Shown here piece after piece: positions 8,831 to 17,387 of a stretch of 64,000 nucleotides of DNA (positions are counted from its first letter, which is position 1; every line of letters starts with the position of its first letter). Made by a program: the position numbers and the translations under genes. This stretch comes from Stutzerimonas stutzeri (GTDB lineage: Bacteria > Pseudomonadota > Gammaproteobacteria > Pseudomonadales > Pseudomonadaceae), in NCBI GenBank assembly GCA_002339675.1, contig DDKB01000016.1, positions 185,434-249,433 of the forward strand, in the 5' to 3' direction. The notes below the pieces were generated by a model that was not told the DNA's origin, did no database searches, and saw only the letters and a list, made by a program, of their open reading frames with translations.

Positions 8831-9676
8831 TCAGCGGTTGGCGCGACGACTCATGAACGCCAGACGCTCCAGTAACTGCACGTCCTGCTCGTTTTTCACC
8901 AGCGCCCCGGCCAGCGGCGGGATGGCCCGGGTCGGATCGCGCTCGCGCAGGACGGCTTCGCCGATGTTGTCGGCCATCAGCAGTTTCAGCCAGTCGACCA
9001 GCTCGCTGGTGGATGGCTTCTTCTTCAGGCCGGGCACCTTGCGTACATCAAAGAACACGTCGAGCGCTTCGGCCACCAGGTCCTTCTTGATGTCGGGGTA
9101 GTGCACGTCGACGATCTTCTGCAGCGTCTCGCGGTCCGGGAACGCGATGTAGTGGAAGAAGCAGCGACGCAGGAACGCATCGGGCAGCTCCTTCTCGTTG
9201 TTCGAGGTAATGATAATGATGGGCCGCTGCCTGGCCTTGATCGTCTCGTTGGTTTCGTAGACGTAGAACTCCATCTTGTCGAGTTCCTGCAGCAGGTCAT
9301 TGGGGAACTCGATGTCCGCCTTGTCGATCTCGTCGATCAGCAGGATGACCCGCTGCTCGGATTCGAAGGCTTCCCACAACTTGCCCTTCTTGATGTAGTT
9401 ACGCACGTCATGCACACGGTCCGAATCGAGCTGGGAATCGCGCAGACGGCTGACCGCATCGTACTCGTACAGGCCCTGGTGCGCCTTGGTGGTGGACTTG
9501 ATGTGCCAAGTGATCAGCTTGGCGCCAAAGGATTCGGCCAGCTGCTCGGCGAGCATGGTCTTGCCGGTCCCCGGCTCACCTTTGACCAGCAACGGGCGTT
9601 CCAGAGTGATGGCGGCATTGACCGCCAGTTTGAGGTCGTCGGTCGCGACGTAGGAGCGAGTGCCTTCGAACTTCAT
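8831..9676 (-). CDS. MoxR family AAA+ ATPase
   Basis: 281 residues starting at 9676 (MKFEGTRSYVAT), where an AAGGAA sits at good distance; an in-frame ATG at 9703 has no such site. Walker A is GEPGTGKT (33-40) and Walker B is ILLIDEIDKAD (about 105-115). A sensor 1 region reads IIITSNNEKELPDAFLRRC with the arginine finger. This is a MoxR-type chaperone ATPase that works with VWA proteins, and a VWA gene lies two genes downstream. The C-terminus carries the helical lid and ends LMERLAFMSRRANR-like (LLERLAFMSRRANR). Confidence 0.92.
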   Translation of the reverse strand: MKFEGTRSYVATDDLKLAVNAAITLERPLLVKGEPGTGKTMLAEQLAESFGAKLITWHIKSTTKAHQGLYEYDAVSRLRDSQLDSDRVHDVRNYIKKGKLWEAFESEQRVILLIDEIDKADIEFPNDLLQELDKMEFYVYETNETIKARQRPIIIITSNNEKELPDAFLRRCFFHYIAFPDRETLQKIVDVHYPDIKKDLVAEALDVFFDVRKVPGLKKKPSTSELVDWLKLLMADNIGEAVLRERDPTRAIPPLAGALVKNEQDVQLLERLAFMSRRANR

Positions 9677-9810
9677 CGGTTGTTCCTTGCGAGGGCCTGG
9701 CACGCAGGCGCTGTGTGGGATAGACGGCCGACTATAAGTGAAGGGCGCCTGGGTGTGAACGTGGCCGGATCATTCAGTCACTGAATGGTCGCCGATCCGC
9801 TCCACGTTCT

Positions 9811-10890
9811 TCATGGCTTGTCCTCGCCGTCCAGCGAGGGTTCGAAGCGCGTGGAAAACGCCTCGACGAATCCGTTGCGCAGAATGGCCATGAATGCCTG
9901 GAAGGGACTCACCTCGGCGTCCCGGGTGCTGCCCGACAAGGCGACGCGGGTGGCGAACTGGTCCTTGCGCTGATTCTTCAGCACGTTTTCTCCGCCGCCC
10001 ACCAGCGCCTCCCAAATGCCGCGGAACAGCCCCTTGTCCTCGTTCTTCAAGTCCTGCTCGAGGTCGAAGACATCGACGTCGTGCAGCAGCGGCTTGATAT
10101 AGCCGTCGAGCTGGCTGTCTCGGGCTTGGACCTCGACGACCAGGTCGCCGGTGCCGCCGGCGAAATCGAAGTGGCCGTAGGCATTGCTGAAATCGTTCAG
10201 CTTGGTGAGTTCGAGCCCGGTCATGCGCAGGCTGACTTTGAAGTCTTCCCAGTTGGTGAAGGGATCGAAGCGTGCGCTCGCTTCGATGGGCGCCTGGTCG
10301 AAAAAACGCGCCTTGCCTTCGAACCGGGCCACGCGCCCCTGGGGTTGTTCCGCCGTGTTGGTCAGGTTGTACAGGCTGGCATCGATCGCGTTGGCGTAGA
10401 CGTGCACGGGCGGCTCTGCATCGAAGTTGCGGAACGACAGCTGTCCGTCCACCACGCGCACCTCGTTGAGGGTGAACGGCACCAGTGCCTTTATCCGTTC
10501 GCGCCAGTCGACGCCAGCGCCGGTCTGGACGTCGTCGGCATCCTCGTCGTCGACGAAGTTCAGGTGCGGCTGGTGAAGAATCACCTCGCCGACCAGCGCG
10601 TGCTCACGCCACAGCGTCCGCCAGCTGACGCCGATGTCGATGGAGGCGGCCGAAAACAGCGGCGCCTGTACCGGCTCGGCCTTTTTCTCGATCACCAGCG
10701 TGTCGAGGCTGTAGGCCCCCCGCCACCAGGCCAGGTCGACATCGTCCACGTGGCCACGGTAATCCCCCATGTCGGCCATCTTGTCGTTCAGGTAGTTGCG
10801 CACGAGGTAGGGCAGGGCGAGATGCAGCACCAGCAGGAGCAGGGCGATGCCGAGCAGGACCCAGAGGGGCAGGCGGTAACGTGTATTCAT
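9811..10890 (-). CDS. DUF748 / AsmA-like membrane-anchored protein
   Basis: About 359 residues from the ATG at 10890 (MNTRYRLPLWVLLGIALLLL); an ATG at 10911 is possible but less likely. One N-terminal membrane anchor (about 7-27) is followed by a long beta-rich periplasmic domain with alternating hydrophobic residues, as in DUF748 and AsmA-like proteins linked to outer-membrane lipid or protein traffic. Motifs of the family such as LPYLVRNYLNDKMADM and FTLNEVRVVDGQLSFRNF are seen. It lies upstream of the MoxR gene, with a 134-base gap, and is divergent from cysK. Confidence 0.83.
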   Translation of the reverse strand: MNTRYRLPLWVLLGIALLLLVLHLALPYLVRNYLNDKMADMGDYRGHVDDVDLAWWRGAYSLDTLVIEKKAEPVQAPLFSAASIDIGVSWRTLWREHALVGEVILHQPHLNFVDDEDADDVQTGAGVDWRERIKALVPFTLNEVRVVDGQLSFRNFDAEPPVHVYANAIDASLYNLTNTAEQPQGRVARFEGKARFFDQAPIEASARFDPFTNWEDFKVSLRMTGLELTKLNDFSNAYGHFDFAGGTGDLVVEVQARDSQLDGYIKPLLHDVDVFDLEQDLKNEDKGLFRGIWEALVGGGENVLKNQRKDQFATRVALSGSTRDAEVSPFQAFMAILRNGFVEAFSTRFEPSLDGEDKP

Positions 10891-11026
10891 CGGGGGTCCG
10901 GTCGCAGGCATGATCGTTCGGGGCGTCTGAACGATGGACTTCGGCAGCGGGCAGTGAGTTCGGCTGGACGCGTCCCGGGACTGCGCTTAGGCTCATCAGT
11001 CTGGTTTTTTACGCAGGGATATCGCC

Positions 11027-12001
11027 ATGAGCCGCATCTTCGCTGACAACGCACAAACCATCGGAAACACACCGCTGGTCATGATCAACCGACTGGGGCC
11101 CAAGGGGGTCAGCATCATGGCCAAGATTGAGGGGCGCAACCCGGCCTACTCGGTCAAGTGCCGGATCGGTGCGGCGATGATCTGGGACGCCGAGGAAAGC
11201 GGGCGGCTCAAGCCGGGCATGACGCTGATCGAGCCGACCTCCGGCAACACCGGCATCGGCCTGGCCTTCGTCGCTGCCGCCCGCGGCTACAAGCTGATGC
11301 TGACCATGCCCGCGTCCATGAGCCTGGAGCGACGCAAGGTGCTCAAGGCGCTCGGCGCCGAGCTGGTGCTCACCGAGCCGGCCAAGGGCATGAAGGGCGC
11401 GATCGAGAAGGCTGCCGAGATTGCCGCATCGGACCCGGCGACCTACTACATGCCGCAGCAGTTCGAGAACCCCTCCAACCCGGCGATTCATGAGAAGACC
11501 ACCGGGCCGGAGATATGGAACGACACTGAAGGGAGCATCGATGTGCTGGTCGCCGGGGTTGGCACCGGTGGCACCCTGACCGGCGTGTCGCGCTACATCA
11601 AACACACCCGCGGCAAGCAGATCCTCAGTGTCGCGGTCGAGCCGGTCAGCTCCCCGGTGATCAGTCAGACGATGGCCGGCGAAGAGGTCAAGCCGAGCCC
11701 GCACAAGATTCAGGGAATCGGGGCCGGGTTCGTGCCGAAGAACCTCGACTTGTCGATCGTCGACCAGGTAGAGCAGGTCGACGACGAGGAGTCCAAGGCC
11801 ATGGCCCTGCGGCTGATGCGCGAGGAGGGCATCCTCTGCGGCATTTCCTGCGGGGCGGCGATGGCGGCGGCGGTGCGCCTGGCCGAAAAACCCGAGATGC
11901 AGGGCAAGAACATCGTCGTGATACTGCCTGACTCCGGCGAACGCTACCTGTCCAGCATGCTTTTCGCCGACATGTTCGGCGAGCAGGAACTGCAGCAGTA
12001 G
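11027..12001 (+). CDS. cysK: Cysteine synthase A (O-acetylserine sulfhydrylase)
   Basis: PLP enzyme that makes L-cysteine from O-acetylserine and sulfide in the cytosol. The 324-residue product has the PLP lysine at K44 in the context YSVKCR, the substrate loop TSGNTGIG near residue 70 and the phosphate-binding loop GTGGTLTG near 178. These fit CysK rather than CysM. The C-terminus is intact ([14 protein letters not shown]). It stands alone, divergent from the DUF748 gene, and is followed by a 14-bp hairpin. Confidence 0.95.
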   Translation: MSRIFADNAQTIGNTPLVMINRLGPKGVSIMAKIEGRNPAYSVKCRIGAAMIWDAEESGRLKPGMTLIEPTSGNTGIGLAFVAAARGYKLMLTMPASMSLERRKVLKALGAELVLTEPAKGMKGAIEKAAEIAASDPATYYMPQQFENPSNPAIHEKTTGPEIWNDTEGSIDVLVAGVGTGGTLTGVSRYIKHTRGKQILSVAVEPVSSPVISQTMAGEEVKPSPHKIQGIGAGFVPKNLDLSIVDQVEQVDDEESKAMALRLMREEGILCGISCGAAMAAAVRLAEKPEMQGKNIVVILPDSGERYLSSMLFADMFGEQELQQ

Positions 12002-12008
12002 TCCGGGC

Positions 12009-12041
12009 CTGCGTCGGCCGCGATTGGCGCGGCCGACGCAG
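12009..12041 (+). terminator. GC-rich hairpin after cysK
   Basis: Perfect 14-base arms (CTGCGTCGGCCGCG and its complement) with a 5-base loop, starting 8 bases after the cysK stop. No T-run follows, so termination efficiency is uncertain. The right arm overlaps a possible promoter for the next gene. Confidence 0.6.
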
Positions 12042-12053
12042 TATGGCTATAGT
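12024..12053 (+). promoter_or_regulatory. Possible promoter for the DMT exporter leader
   Basis: TTGGCG at 12024-12029 and TATAGT at 12048-12053 with 18 bases between them. If used, transcription would start near 12060 and give a leader of about 265 bases before the transporter start at 12323. Confidence 0.4.
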
Positions 12054-12322
12054 GCGATTTCAATCTCGTTTTCCGAGTTCTCCATGATCGACGCCTGCCG
12101 TGGTCTGCTCACCGTCCCGGTCAGTCCCTTCGCCCCGGACGGTCATGCCGCGCCTGCGCGTTCGTCCCTGTTGCCCTGCCACCTTGCAAGCCCGCCGCCG
12201 GGCTTGATCCTGGCTCCGCCACCGCCACCCGCAGTGGGCTGAGCCACGCCGGTTCGCCGGCCTGCGTAATCACGCTGCCCGTTTCGGGCCGTCTTTTCGT
12301 ATACCTGTTCAAAGGTGGCAGG
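12054..12322 (+). other. Long leader with hairpins before the DMT exporter
   Basis: This part of a 321-base gap holds no recognised gene. It contains a 52-codon frame at 12084-12242 (MIDACRGLLTVPVSPF, then Pro/Ala-rich) without a clear ribosome binding site. Three short GC hairpins follow: 12187-12206 (AAGCCC arms), 12248-12261 (GCCGG-TTCG-CCGGC) and 12277-12289 (GCCCG-TTT-CGGGC followed by CGTCTTTT). The last resembles a weak terminator. The layout could be an attenuator or riboswitch, but I do not recognise a known class. Confidence 0.35.
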
Positions 12323-13207
12323 ATGATCGTTTTCTCTCGCAACACCCTGGTCGCGTATGCGACCACGGGGCTTTTCGTGCTGCTCTGGAGCAGCGGCGCC
12401 ATCGTCTCCAAATGGGGCCTGACCTATGCGTCACCCTTCGCCTTTCTCCTGGTTCGCTTCGTGATCGCGTTGGGCGCGCTCAGCTTGCTTGCTCGACTCT
12501 GCGCGCAGCCGTCGGCGCGCGGTCGCAGCGGCCGTGGACTGGCCCTGGCCACGGGCCTGTTGCTGCTTGGCAGCTACCAGATCTTCTACCTCCTGGCGCT
12601 CGATCGGCAGGTAACGCCCGGAACCATGGCGACCCTGCTCGGCGTGCAGCCGATCCTGACGGCGGTGCTGCTTGAGCGCCGCGCCCTGCGTCCCATGCGC
12701 CTGGCGGGCCTGCTGCTCGGCCTGGGCGGACTGGTACTGGTGGTGTACCGCAGCCTGGACACCGATGGCCTGGGCTGGTCCGGGCTGGGGTGCGCGCTGC
12801 TGGCGCTGCTGAGCATCACGCTGGGGTCGATCATGCAGAAGCGCGTCCAGGGCGACCCCCTGCAAACGATGCCAACGCAATACCTCGCCGGCCTGCTGCT
12901 GTGCCTGGCGGTCGTGCCGTTCCAGCCGTTTCGCATTGAGCCGGTGACCGGTTTCTGGCTGCCGGTGATCTGGATGGGGCTGGTGATTTCGGTTGGCGCG
13001 ACCTGGCTGCTCTATCGGCTGATCGCCCGCGGCGACCTGGTCAACGTGACGAGCCTGTTCTATCTGGTGCCGGCGGTGACCGCAGTGATGGACTTCCTGG
13101 TGTTCGGCAACCGGCTGCCGGCGCTCAGCCTGCTGGGCATGGGGCTGATCGTGCTCGGGCTGGTGCTGGTCTTCAGGCCATCGCCGAGGCTCCCGCTCGC
13201 CGGCTGA
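12323..13207 (+). CDS. EamA/DMT family transporter
   Basis: A 294-residue inner membrane protein with about ten hydrophobic helices in two EamA repeats, the drug/metabolite transporter layout. Substrate cannot be told; relatives export amino acids or other metabolites. The start has AGGTGG upstream (in GGTGGCAGG-ATG). The N-terminus reads MIVFSRNTLVAYATTGLFVL with the first helix containing LLWSSGAIVSKWGL. It is preceded by an unusually long leader with hairpins, which hints at regulated expression. Not related closely to the second DMT gene at 24957. Confidence 0.88.
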   Translation: MIVFSRNTLVAYATTGLFVLLWSSGAIVSKWGLTYASPFAFLLVRFVIALGALSLLARLCAQPSARGRSGRGLALATGLLLLGSYQIFYLLALDRQVTPGTMATLLGVQPILTAVLLERRALRPMRLAGLLLGLGGLVLVVYRSLDTDGLGWSGLGCALLALLSITLGSIMQKRVQGDPLQTMPTQYLAGLLLCLAVVPFQPFRIEPVTGFWLPVIWMGLVISVGATWLLYRLIARGDLVNVTSLFYLVPAVTAVMDFLVFGNRLPALSLLGMGLIVLGLVLVFRPSPRLPLAG

Positions 13208-13345
13208 TGCCGCCACGTGCCGTGCAGGGGAACGCCGGGGTGGGCGGCTCCGTAGGGCGGAGCAGCGCCGGTCGTTCTCCGGCGCTTTCAATGCCGCGAC
13301 GCTCTGGCTAAGCTCCGGCTTTCCCTGCAGCAGAGGCGTATCGAC

Positions 13346-15070
13346 ATGTCGCAGCACGCACCGGACGCCGAGATAGCACGGCAGATCCTGCTGGGCTTCG
13401 ATGATTACCGTGAACACTTTCGTCTGATCACCGACGGTGCCCGTTCGCGGTTCGAGCAGGCGCAGTGGCAGGATGCGCAGCGCGCCTCGGCGGCGCGGAT
13501 CAACCTCTACGAGCAGAAGGTCGCCGAAACGGCCAGGGCGCTTCGGGCGTTCTTCGAAGCGGGCGTGCTGCTGGACGTGGCCCGCTGGCCGGGGGTCAAG
13601 GGCGCCTACATCGAGCAGATCAATCCGCGCTTCGACGACGAGCTGTCCGAGACCTGGTACAACTCGATCTTCTGCACGCTGTTCAGTCACGACTGCATCA
13701 GCGATGCGACCATGTTCATCCATACCACGCGGCCGGCGAGCCGGGCGCATGAACGGATGGCCCAGACGCGCCGCTACCAACCGGCGGGTGATTTGCGGGG
13801 CATGTTGGCCAATGTTCTTTGCGACTTCGCCTTTTCCGTGCCCTATGCCGACCTGGACGGCGACCTGCAGCGGCTCGAGGCGCAGCTGCACCTGACGCTG
13901 CCCGACTGGGTCTGCAAGGACCCGGCGCTGACCGTGGAGCTCTTCACCTCGGTGCTCTACCGCAACAAGGGGGCCTATCTGATCGGACGCGTCTTTACCT
14001 GCGACGAGCAGTGGCCGCTGGTCATTCCGCTGTTGCATCGCGAAGGGAGGGGCATCTTCGCCGACGGGCTCATCACCGATGAGGCCGAGGTGTCGATCAT
14101 CTTTTCCTTCACGCGCTCGTACTTCATGGTGGAGGTCGCCATACCGGCCGATTTCATCGCCTTTCTCAAACGCATCATGCCGGGCAAGCATATCGCCGAG
14201 CTGTATACCTCGATTGGCTTCTACAAGCACGGTAAGTCCGAATTCTACCGTGCCCTGATCGATCACCTGGCGACCACTGACGACCGCTTCACCATGGCTC
14301 CAGGGGTGCGCGGCATGGTGATGAGCGTGTTCACGCTGCCGGGCTTCAACACGGTGTTCAAGATCATCAAGGACCGCTTCTCCCACGCGAAGACGGTCAG
14401 CCGCGCCACCGTCATCGAAAAGTACCGGCTGGTCAAAAGCGTCGATAGGGTCGGGCGCATGGCCGATACTCAGGAATTCGCCGATTTTCGCTTTCCCACA
14501 GCCAAGTTCGAGCCTGAGTGCCTGGCCGAGTTACTCGAGGTGGCGCCTTCCACCGTCGAGGTCCAGGGTGACACGGTGCTGGTCCGGCACTGCTGGACCG
14601 AGCGACGAATGACGCCGCTGAACCTCTATGTTGAGCAGGCGAGTGAACAGCAGGTGCAGGATGCCCTGGAAGATTATGGGCTGGCGATCAAACAGCTGGC
14701 GGCAGCCAACATCTTTCCCGGTGACATGCTGTTGAAGAACTTCGGCGTGACCCGTCACGGCAGGGTGGTGTTCTATGACTACGACGAAATCTGCTTTCTG
14801 ACCGAGGTGAATTTCCGCCACATTCCCGAGCCGCGGTACCCCGAGGACGAGTTGTCCGCCGAGCCCTGGTATTCGGTTGGGCCCAACGACGTGTTTCCTG
14901 AGGAATTTCCGCGCTTCCTGTTCGCCGATATCAGGCAGCGCCGGCTGTTTGCCAAGCTGCATGGCGAGCTGTACGACGCCGACTATTGGAAAGGCTTGCA
15001 GCAGGCGATCAGCGAAGGCAAGGTCATCGATGTGTTTCCCTACCGGCGCCGGCTGGAGCCGACGCAGTAG
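13346..15070 (+). CDS. aceK: Isocitrate dehydrogenase kinase/phosphatase
   Basis: Bifunctional cytosolic enzyme that phosphorylates and dephosphorylates isocitrate dehydrogenase to switch carbon between the TCA cycle and the glyoxylate bypass. The 574-residue length is normal. The family N-terminus ([19 protein letters not shown]), the ATP loop [17 protein letters not shown] near residue 315 and the kinase core with [20 protein letters not shown] near 455 are all present. The gene stands apart from aceA and aceB, as in pseudomonads. An inverted CAGCAGAGGC context precedes the ATG with weak ribosome binding complementarity. Confidence 0.95.
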   Translation: MSQHAPDAEIARQILLGFDDYREHFRLITDGARSRFEQAQWQDAQRASAARINLYEQKVAETARALRAFFEAGVLLDVARWPGVKGAYIEQINPRFDDELSETWYNSIFCTLFSHDCISDATMFIHTTRPASRAHERMAQTRRYQPAGDLRGMLANVLCDFAFSVPYADLDGDLQRLEAQLHLTLPDWVCKDPALTVELFTSVLYRNKGAYLIGRVFTCDEQWPLVIPLLHREGRGIFADGLITDEAEVSIIFSFTRSYFMVEVAIPADFIAFLKRIMPGKHIAELYTSIGFYKHGKSEFYRALIDHLATTDDRFTMAPGVRGMVMSVFTLPGFNTVFKIIKDRFSHAKTVSRATVIEKYRLVKSVDRVGRMADTQEFADFRFPTAKFEPECLAELLEVAPSTVEVQGDTVLVRHCWTERRMTPLNLYVEQASEQQVQDALEDYGLAIKQLAAANIFPGDMLLKNFGVTRHGRVVFYDYDEICFLTEVNFRHIPEPRYPEDELSAEPWYSVGPNDVFPEEFPRFLFADIRQRRLFAKLHGELYDADYWKGLQQAISEGKVIDVFPYRRRLEPTQ

Positions 15071-15239
15071 GGGGAACGCTGACGCCGGGCGCCGGTCGCA
15101 CCTTATGAGGCCACCCGAAAGGCGAGCTGTGAACGCACACTTGGCAACAGATGCTGCAGGCGGCAGTACATTCCTTGGGTTATGCTCACAGCCTGACTAG
15201 GGCTCCGTCACGACCCGTCACCCAGCAGGAGGGTTCATC

Positions 15240-15362
15240 ATGAAAGCATGGCTCAGTAACGTGTGCTGGCATCTGGGAGTGATGCTTGGGCTGATCGAAC
15301 CGCCTCGCCTGGAACCAATCCGGGTGCGTGCACAACGCGACCGATCAGTTCAGAAGCGCTGA
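15240..15362 (+). CDS. Small conserved-looking protein, 40 residues
   Basis: A perfect AGGAGG stands 6 bases before the ATG. The product is 40 residues: an N-terminal hydrophobic part (MKAWLSNVCWHLGVMLGLIE) and then a Pro/Arg-rich basic tail (PPRLEPIRVRAQRDRSVQKR). This looks like a small membrane-associated or membrane-tethered protein. I recall similar short ORFs in other pseudomonads but cannot verify. It lies alone between aceK and the DTW gene on the same strand. No function is known to me. Confidence 0.65.
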   Translation: MKAWLSNVCWHLGVMLGLIEPPRLEPIRVRAQRDRSVQKR

Positions 15363-15526
15363 TCACACCGCCTCGTATCCTCGTCGGAGGCGGGCGGTGA
15401 CTTGGCGCAGCGTCACGGGTTTCTTGTTGGCACCGCGCCAGTCGACTCGTTTGGATCGTCTGCAGTCGACATGCGTTTGTCTTTGTCAGGCTGTGGCAGA
15501 CTTCGCGCGTCGCCGCCGGAGAAGCC

Positions 15527-16117
15527 ATGTCCCGTCCCCGTTGTTCCCGTTGCCATCGGCCCCAAGCCAAATGTCTCTGTCCGTTGATTCCGTTCCTGCC
15601 CAGCCGCACGGCGGTGCTGATTCTGCAGCACCCAAGCGAGGCTGGGCATGCCTTGAATACGGGACGCCTGGCTGCACTCGGCCTGGCGAACGGTACGCTC
15701 AGAATGGGCGAGATGTTCGAGGATGAATTGCTGAGCGGCGGCGCCGACGACTACCTGATGTTCCCGGGTGAAAATGCCCTGTCACTGAGCGAACTGGCCA
15801 GCCTGCCCCGGCCGATCCGCTTGATCGTGCCCGACGGAACCTGGCGCAAGGCACGCAAGCTGCTGTATCTCAATCCTCGCCTTGCTGCCTTGCCGCGTGT
15901 CACGCTGCCGGAGGGGCTGGGGTCTCGCTACCGCCTGCGCAAGGCGCCGTCGGCGGGCGCGTTGTCGACGATCGAGGCGATCGTTGTCGCCCTGAATGCG
16001 CTGGAAGGGGCGGGGCGGTTCGATGCGCTTCTGCGGCCGTTCGATGCGCTGATCGACGGCCAGATCGAGGCGATGGGCTCCGAAGTGTTCGAGCGCAACT
16101 ACCTGTCGCGGCCTTGA
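15527..16117 (+). CDS. tapT: DTW-domain tRNA-uridine aminocarboxypropyltransferase
   Basis: Transfers the 3-amino-3-carboxypropyl group of SAM to tRNA uridine (acp3U47 in E. coli by TapT/YfiP). The 196-residue protein has the N-terminal zinc knuckle CSRCHRPQAKCLC and the DTW-family core, here PDGTWRKARKLLYLNPRL, followed by SRYRLRKAP and STIEAIVVAL. An N-terminal ribosome binding site GGAGAAG precedes the ATG. The exact position modified here is inferred from E. coli. Confidence 0.87.
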   Translation: MSRPRCSRCHRPQAKCLCPLIPFLPSRTAVLILQHPSEAGHALNTGRLAALGLANGTLRMGEMFEDELLSGGADDYLMFPGENALSLSELASLPRPIRLIVPDGTWRKARKLLYLNPRLAALPRVTLPEGLGSRYRLRKAPSAGALSTIEAIVVALNALEGAGRFDALLRPFDALIDGQIEAMGSEVFERNYLSRP

Positions 16118-16139
16118 CGACTTGCGCTCGTGACAGGCC

Positions 16140-16541
16140 TCAGCGTGGCGGGAGCGTCGGCAACCGAAGGATATAGAGCGTCACCAGCGTCGCGCTGGTC
16201 AGCATGCCGATACGTGCCCAAAACATTGGTACCAGCCAGCAGGATACGCCGATGCTGATCCACATGGTGACGATGCTGTAGGCCTTGGCCTTCAGCGGGA
16301 TGCCGTTGCCTTCCAGGTAGTCGCGAAACCAGGGGCCGAGGCGCGGGTGGTAAACCAGCCAGTGGTAGAAACGCCGCGAGCTGCGGACAAAACAGGCCGC
16401 GGCCAGCAGCAGAAACGGCGTGGTTGGCAGTACGGGCAAAAAGATACCGATGACCCCGAGCGCCACGCTCACCCAGCCGACCAGCAGCAGCGCATAGCGT
16501 GCCACCGGATTGCGATATGTCGGGATATCGCGGTGCGCCAA
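16140..16541 (-). CDS. DUF454 (YbaN-like) inner membrane protein
   Basis: 133 residues with two hydrophobic hairpins. The motif ALGVIGIFLPVLPTTPFLLLA and then CFVRSSRRFYHWLVYHPRLG are hallmarks of DUF454/YbaN. Function is not established. It is the second gene of a short minus-strand pair, 15 bases after the YecA-like gene. The start at 16541 reads MAHRDIPTYRNPVARYALLL. Confidence 0.87.
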   Translation of the reverse strand: MAHRDIPTYRNPVARYALLLVGWVSVALGVIGIFLPVLPTTPFLLLAAACFVRSSRRFYHWLVYHPRLGPWFRDYLEGNGIPLKAKAYSIVTMWISIGVSCWLVPMFWARIGMLTSATLVTLYILRLPTLPPR

Positions 16542-16556
16542 GGACAGTGTCCGAAA

Positions 16557-17144
16557 TCAGTGCTTGCGAGGCTTGAGCAGCGCCGGCTTCTCTTCCGGAG
16601 CATGGCAGATCAGGTACAGCGCGGTGAGGATTTCCGGAATCTGCCCGACCATTTCCGCGACCAGGTCCGGGTCCTCGGCAATGTCACTGAATTCGGGTTG
16701 CTCGTCGAACAGGCCGGAACCGACCATGATCGGCAGCAGCAGCTCACTGACTTCCTCCTCGGAATCTTCGAACCACACCGACTCGCGCATGAACACGCCT
16801 TCCATGAAGCCGATGCACCAGCCGCGCAGATCGGACTCGTCCGGCTCGTCGCCCATGTCCAGTTCGCAGGGCAGCTCCATGTCCTCGTCGCTGGCCAGTT
16901 GGCGTGCGATATGGGCCTTTAGCTGGATCAGCGTAGCCTCGATGGCCTCGCGCTCGGTGTCGTCGGCGTACTTCGGCGGCTCGGCGAAAAGCGCGTCGAT
17001 CCACTCGCGTTCCGGGACCTGCTCGGAGCAGATGCACAGCGCGGTCAGGTAGCCGTGCGCGGCGATGTAGTCGAGCGCTTCTTCGTGCAGATCATCTGCA
17101 TCCAGGAACACTTGCAGGCGGGCGAGTTGCTCGGCGAATGACAT
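16557..17144 (-). CDS. YecA / UPF0149 family protein
   Basis: 195 residues, acidic and helical, typical of the YgfB/YecA family ([24 protein letters not shown], then [12 protein letters not shown]). Family members act as small regulators or RNA-degradation related adaptors, but most are uncharacterised. The SEC-C zinc motif found at the end of many YecA proteins is absent here; the tail ends PALLKPRKH. Divergent from recQ and followed closely by the DUF454 gene. Confidence 0.83.
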   Translation of the reverse strand: MSFAEQLARLQVFLDADDLHEEALDYIAAHGYLTALCICSEQVPEREWIDALFAEPPKYADDTEREAIEATLIQLKAHIARQLASDEDMELPCELDMGDEPDESDLRGWCIGFMEGVFMRESVWFEDSEEEVSELLLPIMVGSGLFDEQPEFSDIAEDPDLVAEMVGQIPEILTALYLICHAPEEKPALLKPRKH

Positions 17145-17387
17145 CGATGGCTACCTTGGATGGAAAACAGCGCTGATTCTAGACGAGCCGCGACGCCCCG
17201 GCTACCGCTCTGCCTGCGCGCCGCGGGCGTCGGCATTGGCCCGTCACCTGCTTCGACTGAGCCCAATCCCGCCCCAGAGTTCCGCCGGCTCCGGCGTTTG
17301 CGCTCCGGTCATCGCGTCACGCGGGTGTTTGGCCTGAAGGCGCCGGCCGGGTCGCGTATACTCGCGGGTCTTGTTTCGGAGGCCGGC

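Noticed and set aside
12431..14386. 651-codon antisense frame
   Set aside because: Covers the DMT transporter and aceK, both recognisable; the antisense sequence is Arg/Gln/His-rich without any domain.
15440..15480. Direct repeats CAGTCGAC between the 40-residue ORF and the DTW gene
   Set aside because: Only two 8-base copies; no array or mobile-element signs.
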